A stretch of DNA of 64,000 nt from Bradyrhizobium sp. dw_411 (GCF_018449695.1 NZ_JAAVUY010000003.1:403732-467731); one strand, 5' to 3'; positions 16,896 to 26,629 are shown, counted from the stretch's first letter. The notes: a model not told the origin generated them from the letters alone. A program made the numbers and translations.

Positions 16896-18563
16896 ATGAA
16901 TCAAGTTCAATCGACGAAATGGATGTCCCACGGCGAAGCCGGCTTGGCGATTTTTTTCTCAGCTACTGCATTTCTTTGTCTGATCGCGGCGGCAAAGGCC
17001 CTGGATACTGCCTTCGCATTTCATGCCATGCTGGGGCTTGCCGTCAGTCTCTGGGCAGTGTTCGCCATCATTAATCGCTATTTCGACCGCCCGTTCGCGT
17101 TACCGCCTCAGGAAATCAACGGCCGGCCCAATTATAATCTGGGGCCGATCAAGTTTGCCGCGGCGATATCGGTATTCTGGGGAATCGCCGGATTCACCGT
17201 CGGGCTATTGATTGCGAGCCAGCTTGCCTGGCCGGCGCTCAATTTCGATCTGCCGTGGACCAGTTTCGGCCGGCTGCGGCCGCTGCATACATCTGCGGTG
17301 ATATTCGCGTTCGGCGGCAATGTATTGATCGCAACGTCGTTTTACGTCGTCCAGAAAACTTGCCGGGTCCGGCTTGCTGGCGATTTGGCGCCGTGGTTTG
17401 TCGTGCTGGGCTATAATTTCTTCATCCTGATCGCGGGTACCGGCTATCTGCTCGGTGTCACGCAATCGAAGGAATATGCGGAGCCGGAATGGTACGCCGA
17501 TCTGTGGCTGACGATTGTCTGGGTCACCTATCTGCTGGTGTTCCTGGTAACGCTCATCAAGCGCAAGGAGCCGCATATTTATGTGGCAAATTGGTTTTAT
17601 CTGGCCTTCATCGTCACGATCGCCGTTCTTCACCTCGGGAATAACCCGGCGCTGCCGGTATCGGTATTCGGATCGAAATCCTACGTCGTCTGGGGCGGCG
17701 TACAGGACGCCATGTTCCAGTGGTGGTACGGGCACAACGCGGTCGGTTTTTTCCTGACGGCGGGCTTTCTCGCCATCATGTATTACTTCATTCCAAAGCG
17801 CGCCGAGCGGCCGGTCTATTCCTATCGGCTTTCGATCATCCACTTCTGGGCGATCATCTTCCTCTATATCTGGGCCGGGCCGCATCATCTGCACTACACG
17901 GCGCTGCCGGACTGGGCGCAGACGCTGGGCATGACCTTCTCGATCATGCTGTGGATGCCGTCCTGGGGCGGCATGATCAACGGACTGATGACGCTGTCCG
18001 GTGCATGGGACAAGCTGCGTACCGATCCGGTGCTTCGGATGCTGGTTGTATCGGTCGCATTCTACGGCATGGCCACATTCGAAGGCCCGCTGATGTCGAT
18101 CAAGGTCGTCAACTCGCTCAGCCACTACACCGACTGGACCATCGGCCACGTTCATTCTGGTGCGTTGGGATGGGTGGGATTTGTCTCGTTCGGCGCGCTG
18201 TATTGTCTCATACCCTGGATATGGAATCGCAAGGGGCTCTACAGCCTGAAGCTCGTGAACTGGCATTTCTGGGTCGCGACCATCGGCATCGTTCTCTACA
18301 TCTCGGCAATGTGGGTCTCTGGAATTCTGCAGGGCTTGATGTGGCGCGCTTATACTTCGCTCGGGTTTCTCGAATATTCCTTCATCGAGTCCGTCGAGGC
18401 GATGCATCCATTCTATATCATTCGCGCGACGGGTGGCGCGCTGTACCTGATTGGCGCGTTGATCATGGCCTATAACCTCTGGATGACCGTCAGGGTGGGT
18501 GATGCAGAGGAGGTCGCGCCCATGTCCGGGTCGCGGCCCGTCGCTCTTCAGCCGGCCGAGTGA
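16896..18563 (+). CDS. fixN: cbb3-type cytochrome c oxidase subunit I
   Basis: The 555-residue, 12-helix catalytic subunit (CcoN) reduces oxygen to water at very low oxygen tension and pumps protons. Haem and CuB histidines are seen in [29 protein letters not shown] and [11 protein letters not shown]. The haem-copper core is complete. A perfect FNR/FixK box lies 59 nt upstream. fixO follows 10 nt after the stop, so the four oxidase genes form an operon. Confidence 0.97.
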   Translation: MNQVQSTKWMSHGEAGLAIFFSATAFLCLIAAAKALDTAFAFHAMLGLAVSLWAVFAIINRYFDRPFALPPQEINGRPNYNLGPIKFAAAISVFWGIAGFTVGLLIASQLAWPALNFDLPWTSFGRLRPLHTSAVIFAFGGNVLIATSFYVVQKTCRVRLAGDLAPWFVVLGYNFFILIAGTGYLLGVTQSKEYAEPEWYADLWLTIVWVTYLLVFLVTLIKRKEPHIYVANWFYLAFIVTIAVLHLGNNPALPVSVFGSKSYVVWGGVQDAMFQWWYGHNAVGFFLTAGFLAIMYYFIPKRAERPVYSYRLSIIHFWAIIFLYIWAGPHHLHYTALPDWAQTLGMTFSIMLWMPSWGGMINGLMTLSGAWDKLRTDPVLRMLVVSVAFYGMATFEGPLMSIKVVNSLSHYTDWTIGHVHSGALGWVGFVSFGALYCLIPWIWNRKGLYSLKLVNWHFWVATIGIVLYISAMWVSGILQGLMWRAYTSLGFLEYSFIESVEAMHPFYIIRATGGALYLIGALIMAYNLWMTVRVGDAEEVAPMSGSRPVALQPAE

Positions 18564-18573
18564 GGAGCATCTG

Positions 18574-19308
18574 ATGTCTTTCTGGGCCCGGCACCAAATC
18601 TTTGAAAAGAACTCGATCTTCCTTGTGGTCGGGATTCTCGCGGTCATTGCGATCGGCGGCCTCGTCGAGATCACGCCGCTGTTTTATCTGAAGAGCACGA
18701 TCGAAGTGGTCGATGGCATCAGACCCTACACGCCGCTCGAATTGACCGGACGCAACATTTACGTCCGCGAGGGTTGCTATCTCTGCCATTCGCAAATGAT
18801 CCGGCCGCTGCGTGATGAGGTCGAACGGTATGGCCACTACTCACTTGCAGCAGAAAGCATGTACGATCATCCGTTCCAGTGGGGTTCGAAGCGCACCGGC
18901 CCCGATCTGGCTCGCGTCGGCGCAAAATATTCGGATGATTGGCATGTCACCCATCTGACCAATCCGCGCGCCATCGTTCCGCAGTCGGTGATGCCCGGGT
19001 ATCCGTTCCTGGCCGAGACGGAAGTCGACGCCACGACGATTGCCGATCATTTGCGAACCAGCCGCGCGGTGGGCGTTCCATATTCGGACGACCAGATTGC
19101 CAACGCCGTCGCCGATCTGAAAGCGCAAACCGATCCCGACAATGCCGGGGTGGATGCGTTTGAAAAACGCTACCCGAAGGCGGTTGTGCGCAATTTTGAC
19201 GGCAAGACGGGTATGCCCACCGAAATGGATGCACTGATCGCCTATTTGCAGATGCTCGGCACGCTGGTCGATTTCAAACTTTACAATGAAAAAGCTAATC
19301 TTCGCTGA
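18574..19308 (+). CDS. fixO: cbb3-type cytochrome c oxidase subunit II (monohaem cytochrome c)
   Basis: The 244-residue membrane-anchored cytochrome (CcoO) has an N-terminal helix ([18 protein letters not shown]) and haem motif C68-YL-C71-H72, followed by the subunit signature [10 protein letters not shown]. It passes electrons to the catalytic subunit. I chose the ATG at 18574 behind GTGAGGAG; an earlier open frame overlaps fixN. The sequence is of normal family length. Confidence 0.96.
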   Translation: MSFWARHQIFEKNSIFLVVGILAVIAIGGLVEITPLFYLKSTIEVVDGIRPYTPLELTGRNIYVREGCYLCHSQMIRPLRDEVERYGHYSLAAESMYDHPFQWGSKRTGPDLARVGAKYSDDWHVTHLTNPRAIVPQSVMPGYPFLAETEVDATTIADHLRTSRAVGVPYSDDQIANAVADLKAQTDPDNAGVDAFEKRYPKAVVRNFDGKTGMPTEMDALIAYLQMLGTLVDFKLYNEKANLR

Positions 19309-19317
19309 GGCACGACA

Positions 19318-19482
19318 ATGAGAGCGATTTTGACGGTCCAGAATTTCGTATCGGATTTCGTCGTGACGGCATGGACGCCGATCTTCGTCGGAATATTTCT
19401 GGCGATCGTGGCTTACGCCCTTTGGCCTCGCAACCAGGCGGCTTTCGACGAGGCGTCGAGACTGCCGCTGCGGGAGGAATGA
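19318..19482 (+). CDS. fixQ: cbb3 oxidase small subunit
   Basis: This 54-residue gene lies in the gap between fixO and fixP. It has a single membrane helix (WTPIFVGIFLAIVAYALWP) and then the NQAAFDEASRLPL tail typical of CcoQ. CcoQ stabilises the assembled oxidase. A short weak Shine-Dalgarno (GAGGCACGACA) precedes the ATG, and the stop lies 7 nt before fixP. Confidence 0.92.
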   Translation: MRAILTVQNFVSDFVVTAWTPIFVGIFLAIVAYALWPRNQAAFDEASRLPLREE

Positions 19483-19489
19483 CGGGATC

Positions 19490-20362
19490 ATGACTGATCA
19501 CAGCGATATCGACAAAGTTTCGGGCACCGCGACGACCGGCCATGAATGGGACGGCATCAAGGAGTTAAACACGCCGCTACCACGCTGGTGGATCATTACG
19601 TTCTATCTGACGATCGTCTGGGCGATCGGATATTGGATCGTATATCCGGCATGGCCGATGTTATGGAGCCATACCACCGGCATATTGCATTATTCTTCCC
19701 GCGCGGATGTCGCCGTCGAACTGGCCAATCTCGAAAAAATACGCGGCGAGAAAATGCTGACGCTCGGTGCGGCTTCGCTTGCGGATATCGAGAAGGATCC
19801 CGCGTTGCTGGCGCTTGCGCGAGCGCGCGGCAAGGCCGTGTTTGGCGACAATTGCGCGCCATGCCATGGTAGCGGGGCCGCCGGGGCCAAGGGCTATCCA
19901 AACCTGAACGATGACGATTGGCTCTGGGGTGGGTCGCTCGACCAGATCAAGCAGACCATCGAATTCGGCGCGCGATCGGGCCATGCCAAGACGCATGAGG
20001 GCGCGATGCTCGCTTTCGGCAAGGACGGCATGCTGAAGAGCGAGGAGATCGTGACGGTCGCGAATTACGTGAGGTCCCTGTCCGGACTTCCGACCCGGCA
20101 AGGCTACGATCCGGTAGCCGGTCGCAAGATCTTCGCGGAAAACTGCGTGTCCTGTCACGGCGAGGCCGGTAAAGGCAATCAGGAATTTGGCGCTCCGAAT
20201 CTGACCGACAAGATCTGGCTTTACGGATCTGACGAAGCGACGGTCATCGAGACAATTACCAATGGCCGGTCCGGCGTGATGCCGGCATGGACCGGCCGTC
20301 TTGATCCATCCACCATCAAGGCAATGGCTGTCTATGTTCATTCGCTTGGCGGTGGTCAGTAG
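19490..20362 (+). CDS. fixP: cbb3-type cytochrome c oxidase subunit III (dihaem cytochrome c)
   Basis: The 290-residue CcoP has a cytoplasmic N-terminus with the usual GIKELNTPLPRWW motif, one membrane helix (about 35-58), and two haem c sites, C122-AP-C125-H126 and C219-VS-C222-H223. It accepts electrons from periplasmic cytochromes. It is the last gene of the oxidase operon. A 96-nt gap with its own FNR-like box separates it from fixG. Confidence 0.96.
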   Translation: MTDHSDIDKVSGTATTGHEWDGIKELNTPLPRWWIITFYLTIVWAIGYWIVYPAWPMLWSHTTGILHYSSRADVAVELANLEKIRGEKMLTLGAASLADIEKDPALLALARARGKAVFGDNCAPCHGSGAAGAKGYPNLNDDDWLWGGSLDQIKQTIEFGARSGHAKTHEGAMLAFGKDGMLKSEEIVTVANYVRSLSGLPTRQGYDPVAGRKIFAENCVSCHGEAGKGNQEFGAPNLTDKIWLYGSDEATVIETITNGRSGVMPAWTGRLDPSTIKAMAVYVHSLGGGQ

Positions 20363-20401
20363 GCCGCTGCGAACCGAACCATAGCGTGATCCGGCGCCGG
20401 T

Positions 20402-20415
20402 TTGAGGTGAATCAA
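20402..20415. promoter_or_regulatory. FNR/FixK-type box upstream of fixG, TTGAG-N4-ATCAA
   Basis: TTGAGGTGAATCAA differs from the palindrome at one base. It lies 43 nt before the fixG start and could give the assembly operon its own promoter. Confidence 0.6.
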
Positions 20416-20458
20416 TTGCGCGTCCCGGATTGAGCCTACGCTCAGTCGAGGATGTGAG

Positions 20459-21931
20459 ATGAACCTGCCGATGAACCAGACCGTACGTCCGATCGACCTG
20501 GAGCCAGACGATGGGCCGCTTTATGTGGCCCAGAAGAAGGTCTATCCCCAGAGCGTTTCCGGCACATTTCGGCGCATCAAGTGGGGCCTGATGGCGTTCT
20601 GCCTCGGCGTCTACTACCTGTTGCCGTTCGTGCGATGGAATCGCGGCCTGGATGCGCCGAGCCAGGCCGTCCTCGTCGATCTGCCCAATAGCCGATTCTA
20701 TTTCTTCTTTATCGAGCTGTGGCCGCAGGAAGTTTATTACTTCACAGGTCTCCTGATCGTTGCCGCTATCACACTGTTCCTGATGAATTCGATCGGCGGC
20801 CGGATCTGGTGCGGCTATCTCTGCCCGCAAACCGTATGGACCGATCTGTTCTATGCCGTCGAGCGGCTGGTCGAAGGCGATCGTCGCGAGCGTATGAAAA
20901 AAGATGCCGCGCGCGGCACCATCAAGCTGCAGCGGTTTGCCGAAATTACGCTCAAACACTCGATCTGGCTTTTGATCGCGTGGTGGACCGGCGGAGCCTG
21001 GGTTCTCTACTTCAACGATGCACCGACGCTGGTGAAGCAGCTCGTGACGTTCCAGGCGCCGATGCCGGCCTATATCTGGATCATGATATTGACGGCTACG
21101 ACCTATCTGCTCGCCGGGTTCATGCGCGAACAGGTCTGCGTCTACATGTGTCCGTGGCCGCGTATCCAGGCAGCCCTTACCGATGAATGGGCCCTCAACG
21201 TTACCTACAAATACGACCGGGGTGAAAAGCGCACATCGCTGAAAAAAGCGCATGATTTGCGCGCCCTTGGCGAACATGTCGGCGACTGCATCGATTGCTA
21301 TCAATGCGTGGCCGTCTGTCCGACCGGAATCGATATCCGCGATGGTGCGCAGCTCGGCTGCATTCAATGCGGTTTGTGCATCGATGCCTGCGATACGGTG
21401 ATGAAGAAAGTCGGCAGGGAAACCCGGCTGATCGGCTATGACAACGATATCAATATTCAGCGTCGTCAGGCCGGGAAACCGGAAATCTATCGCATCATCA
21501 GGCCGCGCACCATCGTATATTGCGCCATGATCGCAGCGGTTGGCGCGCTGATGCTGTACGCATTGCTGACGCGGTCGCTGCTCGATGTCAACGTGCTGCA
21601 TGACCGCAATCCGGTCGCGGTGAGATTGAGCGATGGATCGATTCGCAATGCCTATACGGTTCGCTTTTTGAACAAGAGCGGCTTCGATCGTGTCGTGACG
21701 ATCGACATCGATGGTCCGAATAACGCGACCGTTCATATCGTCGGTGCCGATTCCGTCACGCCGGACAGGCCCATGATCGTCCTCGGACGGGATCAGACCA
21801 CCGAACTGAGAGTTCTCGTAACGGCGCCCTCCGAAGACAATCCGGAGAAATCTACGCCGGTTAAATTCCGGATCACCGATATCGGCCTTGGCGAGGCGGC
21901 GTCGGCGACTGACAATTTCGTGACTCCATAA
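20459..21931 (+). CDS. fixG: cbb3 oxidase assembly ferredoxin-like protein
   Basis: The 490-residue CcoG has several membrane helices, a WCGYLCPQTVW motif, and two [4Fe-4S] cysteine clusters around residues 277-320 (CIDCYQCVAVCPTG and CIQCGLCIDAC). CcoG proteins reduce Cu(II) for insertion into the oxidase. A C-terminal periplasmic Ig-like domain follows. It is the first gene of fixGHIS; the fixH start lies 1 nt after the stop. Confidence 0.95.
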   Translation: MNLPMNQTVRPIDLEPDDGPLYVAQKKVYPQSVSGTFRRIKWGLMAFCLGVYYLLPFVRWNRGLDAPSQAVLVDLPNSRFYFFFIELWPQEVYYFTGLLIVAAITLFLMNSIGGRIWCGYLCPQTVWTDLFYAVERLVEGDRRERMKKDAARGTIKLQRFAEITLKHSIWLLIAWWTGGAWVLYFNDAPTLVKQLVTFQAPMPAYIWIMILTATTYLLAGFMREQVCVYMCPWPRIQAALTDEWALNVTYKYDRGEKRTSLKKAHDLRALGEHVGDCIDCYQCVAVCPTGIDIRDGAQLGCIQCGLCIDACDTVMKKVGRETRLIGYDNDINIQRRQAGKPEIYRIIRPRTIVYCAMIAAVGALMLYALLTRSLLDVNVLHDRNPVAVRLSDGSIRNAYTVRFLNKSGFDRVVTIDIDGPNNATVHIVGADSVTPDRPMIVLGRDQTTELRVLVTAPSEDNPEKSTPVKFRITDIGLGEAASATDNFVTP

Positions 21932-21932
21932 G

Positions 21933-22451
21933 ATGGCACAGGAACTTCGCATGAGTAGACCGCTGGTTTCCCCAAGACCGTTGACGGGGCGCAAGGTGCT
22001 TTTGATGCTTGTTGCGTTCTTCGGCGTCGTGATCGGGGTCAACGTCATTATGGCGAAGCTCGCGATCCAGACCTTGCCTGGCACAGAGGTCGATAGCGCT
22101 TACAGCGCTAGCCTGGCCTATGAGAACGAGATTGCAGCCGCCCGTGACCAGAACGCGCGAAACTGGAAGGTTGATGCGCATATTCAACGCGGGCCGGATG
22201 GCGGCGCCACGCTCGAGGTCGAGGCGCGCGATAGTAAAGGTCTGCCGATGACGGGTTTGAATTTTCAAGGCCATTTCGAGCGACCTGCCGACAGGCGGGC
22301 CGATCGGGCAGTTGCGTTTGCCGAAGTAACCAGCGGGATATATCGCGGGAGTGCTTCCCTGGTCGGACCCGGACAATGGGATCTGGTGCTCGAAGGCGTC
22401 GCCGCGGGACAGCGGATGTTCCTGTCGAGAAATCGCGTGCTGTTGAATTAG
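21933..22451 (+). CDS. fixH: FixH family cbb3 oxidase assembly protein
   Basis: The 172-residue protein has one N-terminal membrane helix (LLMLVAFFGVVIGVNVIMA) and a periplasmic domain with the family motif SAYSASLAYENEI and a beta-rich C-terminus. FixH is needed for oxidase biogenesis together with FixI. The ATG at 21933 nearly abuts fixG; an alternative ATG at 21951 has a better AGGAAC site and would give a protein six residues shorter. fixI starts 13 nt downstream. Confidence 0.93.
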   Translation: MAQELRMSRPLVSPRPLTGRKVLLMLVAFFGVVIGVNVIMAKLAIQTLPGTEVDSAYSASLAYENEIAAARDQNARNWKVDAHIQRGPDGGATLEVEARDSKGLPMTGLNFQGHFERPADRRADRAVAFAEVTSGIYRGSASLVGPGQWDLVLEGVAAGQRMFLSRNRVLLN

Positions 22452-22464
22452 GAAAGGCCGCATC

Positions 22465-24657
22465 ATGCAGGCGACACGCGATTTTTCACATTATGTGAGG
22501 GACCTGGGTTCGGGTCTTTCCCACATCGATCTTGCAGTCGAGGGCGTCAGTTGCGCCGGCTGCATGTCCAAGATCGAGCGCGGGCTTTCGGCGATACCCG
22601 ACGTCACGCTCGCTCGCGTTAATTTGACGGACCGTCGCGTAGCGCTGGAATGGAAGCAGGGCGCGCTCGATCCCGCGGGCTTTATCGATCGACTGGCTGA
22701 ACTCGGATACAGGGCCTATCCGTTCGAAACGGTCCGTGCGGAGGCCGTGGAAGCCGACAATTCGCGCTTTCTGTTGCGTTGTCTCGGTGTCGCCGCTTTC
22801 GCCACCATGAACGTAATGATGCTGTCGATCCCGGTCTGGTCCGGCAATGCCGGCGACATGATCCCCGAACAGCGCGACTTCTTCCATTGGCTGTCGGCGC
22901 TGATCGCGCTGCCGGCTGCCGCTTACGCCGGTCAGCCATTCTTCCGCTCGGCGTTCCGGGCATTGCGCACGCGCAACGTCAATATGGATGTTCCAATCAG
23001 CATCGGTGTCGCGCTCGCGCTGGCAATGTCGGTCGTTGAGACGTTGCGCCACGCCGAGCATACTTATTTCGATGCCGCCATCATGTTGCTGACGTTCCTG
23101 CTGGTGGGACGTTATCTCGACCAAAGCATGCGTCTGAAAACGCGCGCTTTTGCGGGCAATCTGGCCGCGCTCAAGGCGGAAACCGCGACTAGGCTCGTCG
23201 GGGTCGGCGAGATCTGCGAAGTCCCGGTTGCCGCCATCCAGCCTGGCGATATCGTTCTGCTGCGGCCGGGTGAACGCTGTGCGGTCGATGGCACGGTTAT
23301 CGAAGGAAGATCCGAGATCGACCAGAGCCTGATCACAGGAGAAACCCTGTATGCGACCGCGGAGCATGGCACCGCTGTCTACGCCGGTTCGCTCAATATC
23401 TCCGGAACGCTGCGGGTTCGGGTTTCCGCAGCGTCGGAGGGCACGTTGCTGGCGGAGATCACGCGCCTGCTCGACAATGCGTTGCAAGCTCGCTCCCGTT
23501 ATGTGCGGCTCGCAGATCGGGCATCCAGGCTCTATGCGCCGGTGGTACACGCCACCGCATTGCTGACGATCATCGGATGGGCTCTGATGGGGGCGACCTG
23601 GCATGATGCCATCGTCACCGGCATTGCCGTTCTGATCATCACCTGTCCTTGTGCGCTGGGCCTCGCCATCCCCACGGTGCAGACCGTCGCGTCCGGTGCG
23701 ATGTTCCGAGCCGGCGTTTTATTGAACTCGGGCGATTCCATCGAGCGGTTGGCGGAGGTTGATCATATTATCTTCGACAAGACCGGCACGCTGACATTGC
23801 CGGAGCTCGACGTCGTGAATTCGGCCAGTGTCCCAAAAGACGTGTTCGATCTCGCAGGACGGCTGGCGCTTGCCAGCCATCATCCGGTCGCCGCCGCCGT
23901 GGCGCGCGCCTCAAATGCCAAATCGCCGCTTGCCGGAATTGTCGAGCTGCCGGGGCAAGGTGTCCGCGGCTTGGTCGACGGGGAAGAGGTAAGGCTGGGC
24001 AGGCCGTCATTCTGCGGGGCTGACGAGTTGGCCAATGAGATTTTAAGTCTCGATCCCGAAGTATCGGTTGTGGCTTTCAGGCGCGGCGCCGCGTGTCATG
24101 TGTTCGCGGTCCGGCAGCGTGTGCGCCCCGACGCCCAGACTGTGGTTTCCTCGTTGCGAGCGCGCGGTATCGCAATCGAGATTCTGTCCGGCGATCGGGA
24201 GTCGGCCGTGCGATCTGCGGCGGAGATGCTTGGGATCAACGAGTGGCGCGCCGGGGTCACGCCAGCCGACAAGATCGCGCGTATTGAAGATCTGAAGCGC
24301 CTGGGGTTCAAGGTGATGATGGTCGGCGACGGGTTGAATGATGCACCAGCGCTCGCTGCGGCGCATGTTTCGATGTCACCGATAAGTGCTGCGCATCTCA
24401 GTCAGGCCACCGCCGATCTGGTTTTCCTGGGCAAGCCGCTCGCTCCGGTAGTCGCGGCGATCGATTTTTCATGCAAGGCGCTCCATTTGATGCGCCAGAA
24501 CCTCTGGCTTGCGGTCGGATACAATTTGCTCGCGGTACCAATTGCCGTCAGCGGAGTCGTGACACCGCTGATTGCGGCGGCGGCGATGTCGGGCTCCTCG
24601 CTCCTGGTCATGCTGAATGCGCTTCGCGCGCGACGCGGCGCGCACTGGAGACGGTGA
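22465..24657 (+). CDS. fixI: copper-exporting P-type ATPase for cbb3 oxidase assembly
   Basis: The 730-residue CcoI delivers copper to the CuB site. An N-terminal heavy-metal domain has C30-AG-C33. The ion-path motif is C394-P-C396, the phosphorylated Asp is in DKTGTLT near residue 438, and the hinge GDGLNDAP is near residue 620. Eight membrane helices are expected. It starts 13 nt after fixH, and its TGA overlaps the fixS start codon, so translation is coupled. Confidence 0.96.
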   Translation: MQATRDFSHYVRDLGSGLSHIDLAVEGVSCAGCMSKIERGLSAIPDVTLARVNLTDRRVALEWKQGALDPAGFIDRLAELGYRAYPFETVRAEAVEADNSRFLLRCLGVAAFATMNVMMLSIPVWSGNAGDMIPEQRDFFHWLSALIALPAAAYAGQPFFRSAFRALRTRNVNMDVPISIGVALALAMSVVETLRHAEHTYFDAAIMLLTFLLVGRYLDQSMRLKTRAFAGNLAALKAETATRLVGVGEICEVPVAAIQPGDIVLLRPGERCAVDGTVIEGRSEIDQSLITGETLYATAEHGTAVYAGSLNISGTLRVRVSAASEGTLLAEITRLLDNALQARSRYVRLADRASRLYAPVVHATALLTIIGWALMGATWHDAIVTGIAVLIITCPCALGLAIPTVQTVASGAMFRAGVLLNSGDSIERLAEVDHIIFDKTGTLTLPELDVVNSASVPKDVFDLAGRLALASHHPVAAAVARASNAKSPLAGIVELPGQGVRGLVDGEEVRLGRPSFCGADELANEILSLDPEVSVVAFRRGAACHVFAVRQRVRPDAQTVVSSLRARGIAIEILSGDRESAVRSAAEMLGINEWRAGVTPADKIARIEDLKRLGFKVMMVGDGLNDAPALAAAHVSMSPISAAHLSQATADLVFLGKPLAPVVAAIDFSCKALHLMRQNLWLAVGYNLLAVPIAVSGVVTPLIAAAAMSGSSLLVMLNALRARRGAHWRR

Positions 24658-24827
24658 TGGAAGTACTCGTGATTCTCGTGCCTCTGGCGCTTGGCCTCGG
24701 TCTCGTCGGATTGCTCGGCTTCCTCTGGTCGCTCAAAAGCGGGCAATACGACGATCTGGAAGGCGCCGCCTGGCGCGCCATTGCTGATGACGAACCCGTT
24801 CGGGAGAAACCGGCACCTGAACGTTAG
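24657..24827 (+). CDS. fixS: cbb3 oxidase assembly protein, small
   Basis: The 56-residue CcoS has an N-terminal membrane helix (VLVILVPLALGLGLVGLLGFLW) and then SLKSGQYDDLEGAAWRAI, the conserved family segment. CcoS is needed to insert haem and copper into CcoN. Its ATG overlaps the fixI stop (TGATG). The longer open frame upstream lies within fixI. Its stop codon overlaps that of a small gene on the other strand. Confidence 0.93.
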   Translation: MEVLVILVPLALGLGLVGLLGFLWSLKSGQYDDLEGAAWRAIADDEPVREKPAPER

Positions 24828-24976
24828 TATTGCCCGTGCGACCAGACGTAGAGCCCGATCAAGGCGATCCCGAGCAGTGTCAGGAGTGACGCTGCGAGTT
24901 GGGCGCCGTCAATGCGCTTCGCCCCTCGCCGAACGATCAGACGGCTCAACAACAGCTTGAGTGCAAACTTCTGCAT
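24824..24976 (-). CDS. candidate 50-residue single-helix membrane protein convergent with fixS
   Basis: The frame encodes a protein starting MQKFALKLLLSRLIVRRGAK, with an amphipathic basic N-terminus, then one membrane helix (AASLLTLLGIALIGLYVW) and a short polar end (SHGQY). Its TAA overlaps the fixS TAG tail to tail. A perfect FNR/FixK box lies 78 nt upstream, between it and the SulP gene. The ribosome-binding site is poor. Coherent topology and the box support it, but it could be chance. Confidence 0.5.
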   Translation of the reverse strand: MQKFALKLLLSRLIVRRGAKRIDGAQLAASLLTLLGIALIGLYVWSHGQY

Positions 24977-25053
24977 GATACGGGACTTTGCCGTGGCGGG
25001 CTCGCATCGCCTCTGAATCCGCAGGCATTATGCGTTCGGAAACGGCTTTACTT

Positions 25054-25067
25054 TTGATCTCGATCAA
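25054..25067. promoter_or_regulatory. FNR/FixK-type box, perfect TTGAT-N4-ATCAA
   Basis: TTGATCTCGATCAA lies 88 nt before the SulP start and 77 nt before the small convergent gene on the other strand. Either or both could be targets. Confidence 0.75.
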
Positions 25068-25155
25068 ACGAAAAATACAGCGGAAACGCACTCTTGACAC
25101 ACAGGCCTCGTGTTCAACCCTCAACTATGATCATTAATCCAGAACGGTTTGTCTC

Positions 25156-26445
25156 ATGCCCGACGGCTCTGCTACGGCCCATCTCTATCGTCCGAAACTC
25201 GCCACGGTGTTGGTCGAGGGATACAATCTCGGTTATTTTCGCAATGATCTGTTAGCGGCACTTACCGTCGCGATCGTGGCCCTTCCGCTGTCGATGGCGA
25301 TCGCCGTCGCTTCGGGCGTTTCGCCCGAGCGGGGATTATATGCCGCCGTCGTCGGCGGTTTTCTGGTATCGGCCCTGGGAGGCAGCCGCTACCAGATTGG
25401 TGGACCCGCCGGCGCATTCATTGTTATTGTCGCGGCTACCGTCGCCAAATTCGGCCTCGACGGACTCTTGCTTACGGTTTTCCTTTCCGGCTTCATGCTC
25501 ACGCTGATCGGTCTGCTGCGGCTTGGTTCGCTCATTCGCTACATTCCACATGCGGTGACCGTCGGCTTCACCTGCGGGATCGCGGTTACGATCTTTGCCA
25601 GCCAGATCAAGGATCTCGGCGGCCTGAAACTGCCTGCGGCGGAGCCCGGGCAGTTGTTGCCGAAGCTCGCCATGCTCGGTCAGGCCTTGCCGACGATGAG
25701 CCCGGCCGCATTTGCGATTGGGGCGGGCTCAGCCGCCTTGATCTTTCTGCTGCGGAGCCTGCTGCCGAACTGGCCCGGAATGCTGATCGCCGTTGTGCTT
25801 GCGTCGCTGGCGGCGTGGCTGCTGCGCCTGCCTGTCGAGACCATCGGCAGCCATTTCGGCCGGCTCCCCGATGGATGGCCGGCTTTCCGATGGCCGGTGA
25901 TCTCTTCTTCATCCGTGCTTGAGGTATTGCCGGCCGCTTTCTCGTTCACCCTGCTGGGGGCGGTCGAGAGTCTGCTTTCCGCCAAGGTAGCCGATGGCAT
26001 GACCGGGCGTAAGCATCGCTACAATATGGAGCTGGTAGCGCAAGGAATCGCTAACGTCGCGTCCGCCGTATTCGGCGGAATCAGCGTGACGGGAACGATC
26101 GCGCGCACGGCCACCAATATTCGCGCAGGCGCGCGCAGTCCGGTCTCCGGCATGGCGCACGCGGTCTTGGTACTGCTTTTCATGCTTGTCGCAATGCCTT
26201 TGGCAAGCTTCATTCCGCTGTCGGCCCTCGCAGGTGTGCTGACGGTGGTCTGCTGGAATATGGCAGAGAAAGAAGAGTTCCTTCGTTTGCTTCACGGTTG
26301 GCGAAGCGCGAGTGTGCTGATTGCCACTTTCGGCCTCACGCTCGTGGAAGACCTTACGTTCGGGATCGTTGCGGGATGCGCGCTGGCGGCGGTATTTGCA
26401 GTTATTGAGCGTGTTACGTCTGAGTTGAAACGTTCCTCTATGTAA
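25156..26445 (+). CDS. SulP-family anion transporter lacking the STAS domain
   Basis: The 429-residue membrane protein has the SulP core (LPLSMAIAVASGVSPERGLYAAVVGGFLVSALGGSR is the family entry segment, and VFGGISVTGTIARTATN follows later). It probably carries sulfate, bicarbonate or another anion through the inner membrane. Most SulP proteins have about 550 residues with a C-terminal STAS domain; this one stops right after the last helix. No frameshift or STAS-like sequence is seen downstream. A perfect FNR/FixK box lies 88 nt upstream, tying it to the microoxic block. The substrate cannot be told from sequence. Confidence 0.88.
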   Translation: MPDGSATAHLYRPKLATVLVEGYNLGYFRNDLLAALTVAIVALPLSMAIAVASGVSPERGLYAAVVGGFLVSALGGSRYQIGGPAGAFIVIVAATVAKFGLDGLLLTVFLSGFMLTLIGLLRLGSLIRYIPHAVTVGFTCGIAVTIFASQIKDLGGLKLPAAEPGQLLPKLAMLGQALPTMSPAAFAIGAGSAALIFLLRSLLPNWPGMLIAVVLASLAAWLLRLPVETIGSHFGRLPDGWPAFRWPVISSSSVLEVLPAAFSFTLLGAVESLLSAKVADGMTGRKHRYNMELVAQGIANVASAVFGGISVTGTIARTATNIRAGARSPVSGMAHAVLVLLFMLVAMPLASFIPLSALAGVLTVVCWNMAEKEEFLRLLHGWRSASVLIATFGLTLVEDLTFGIVAGCALAAVFAVIERVTSELKRSSM

Positions 26446-26629
26446 AAATCGTTCAGGGCCGGCTTTACAGTACCAAACAACGCCTGCTTGTCCGTTTCGT
26501 CGATCCGGGTCGGAAATACCACGCGCTACAAACCACTGAGGTCGTCACCTGTAACCTTGAACAGATTCGAAATATCGCGCGACACAATAACGACGATTTG
26601 TTCGGGCGTGGCTCACCTGCATGCGCAGC

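Noticed and set aside
17205..18674. 489-codon open frame on the minus strand
   Set aside because: It is opposite fixN and fixO and is rich in charged residues without structure.
19661..22084. 807-codon open frame on the minus strand opposite fixP, fixG and fixH
   Set aside because: The plus strand has complete, well-matched oxidase genes here. The antisense product has no recognisable domain and arises from codon bias in high-GC DNA.
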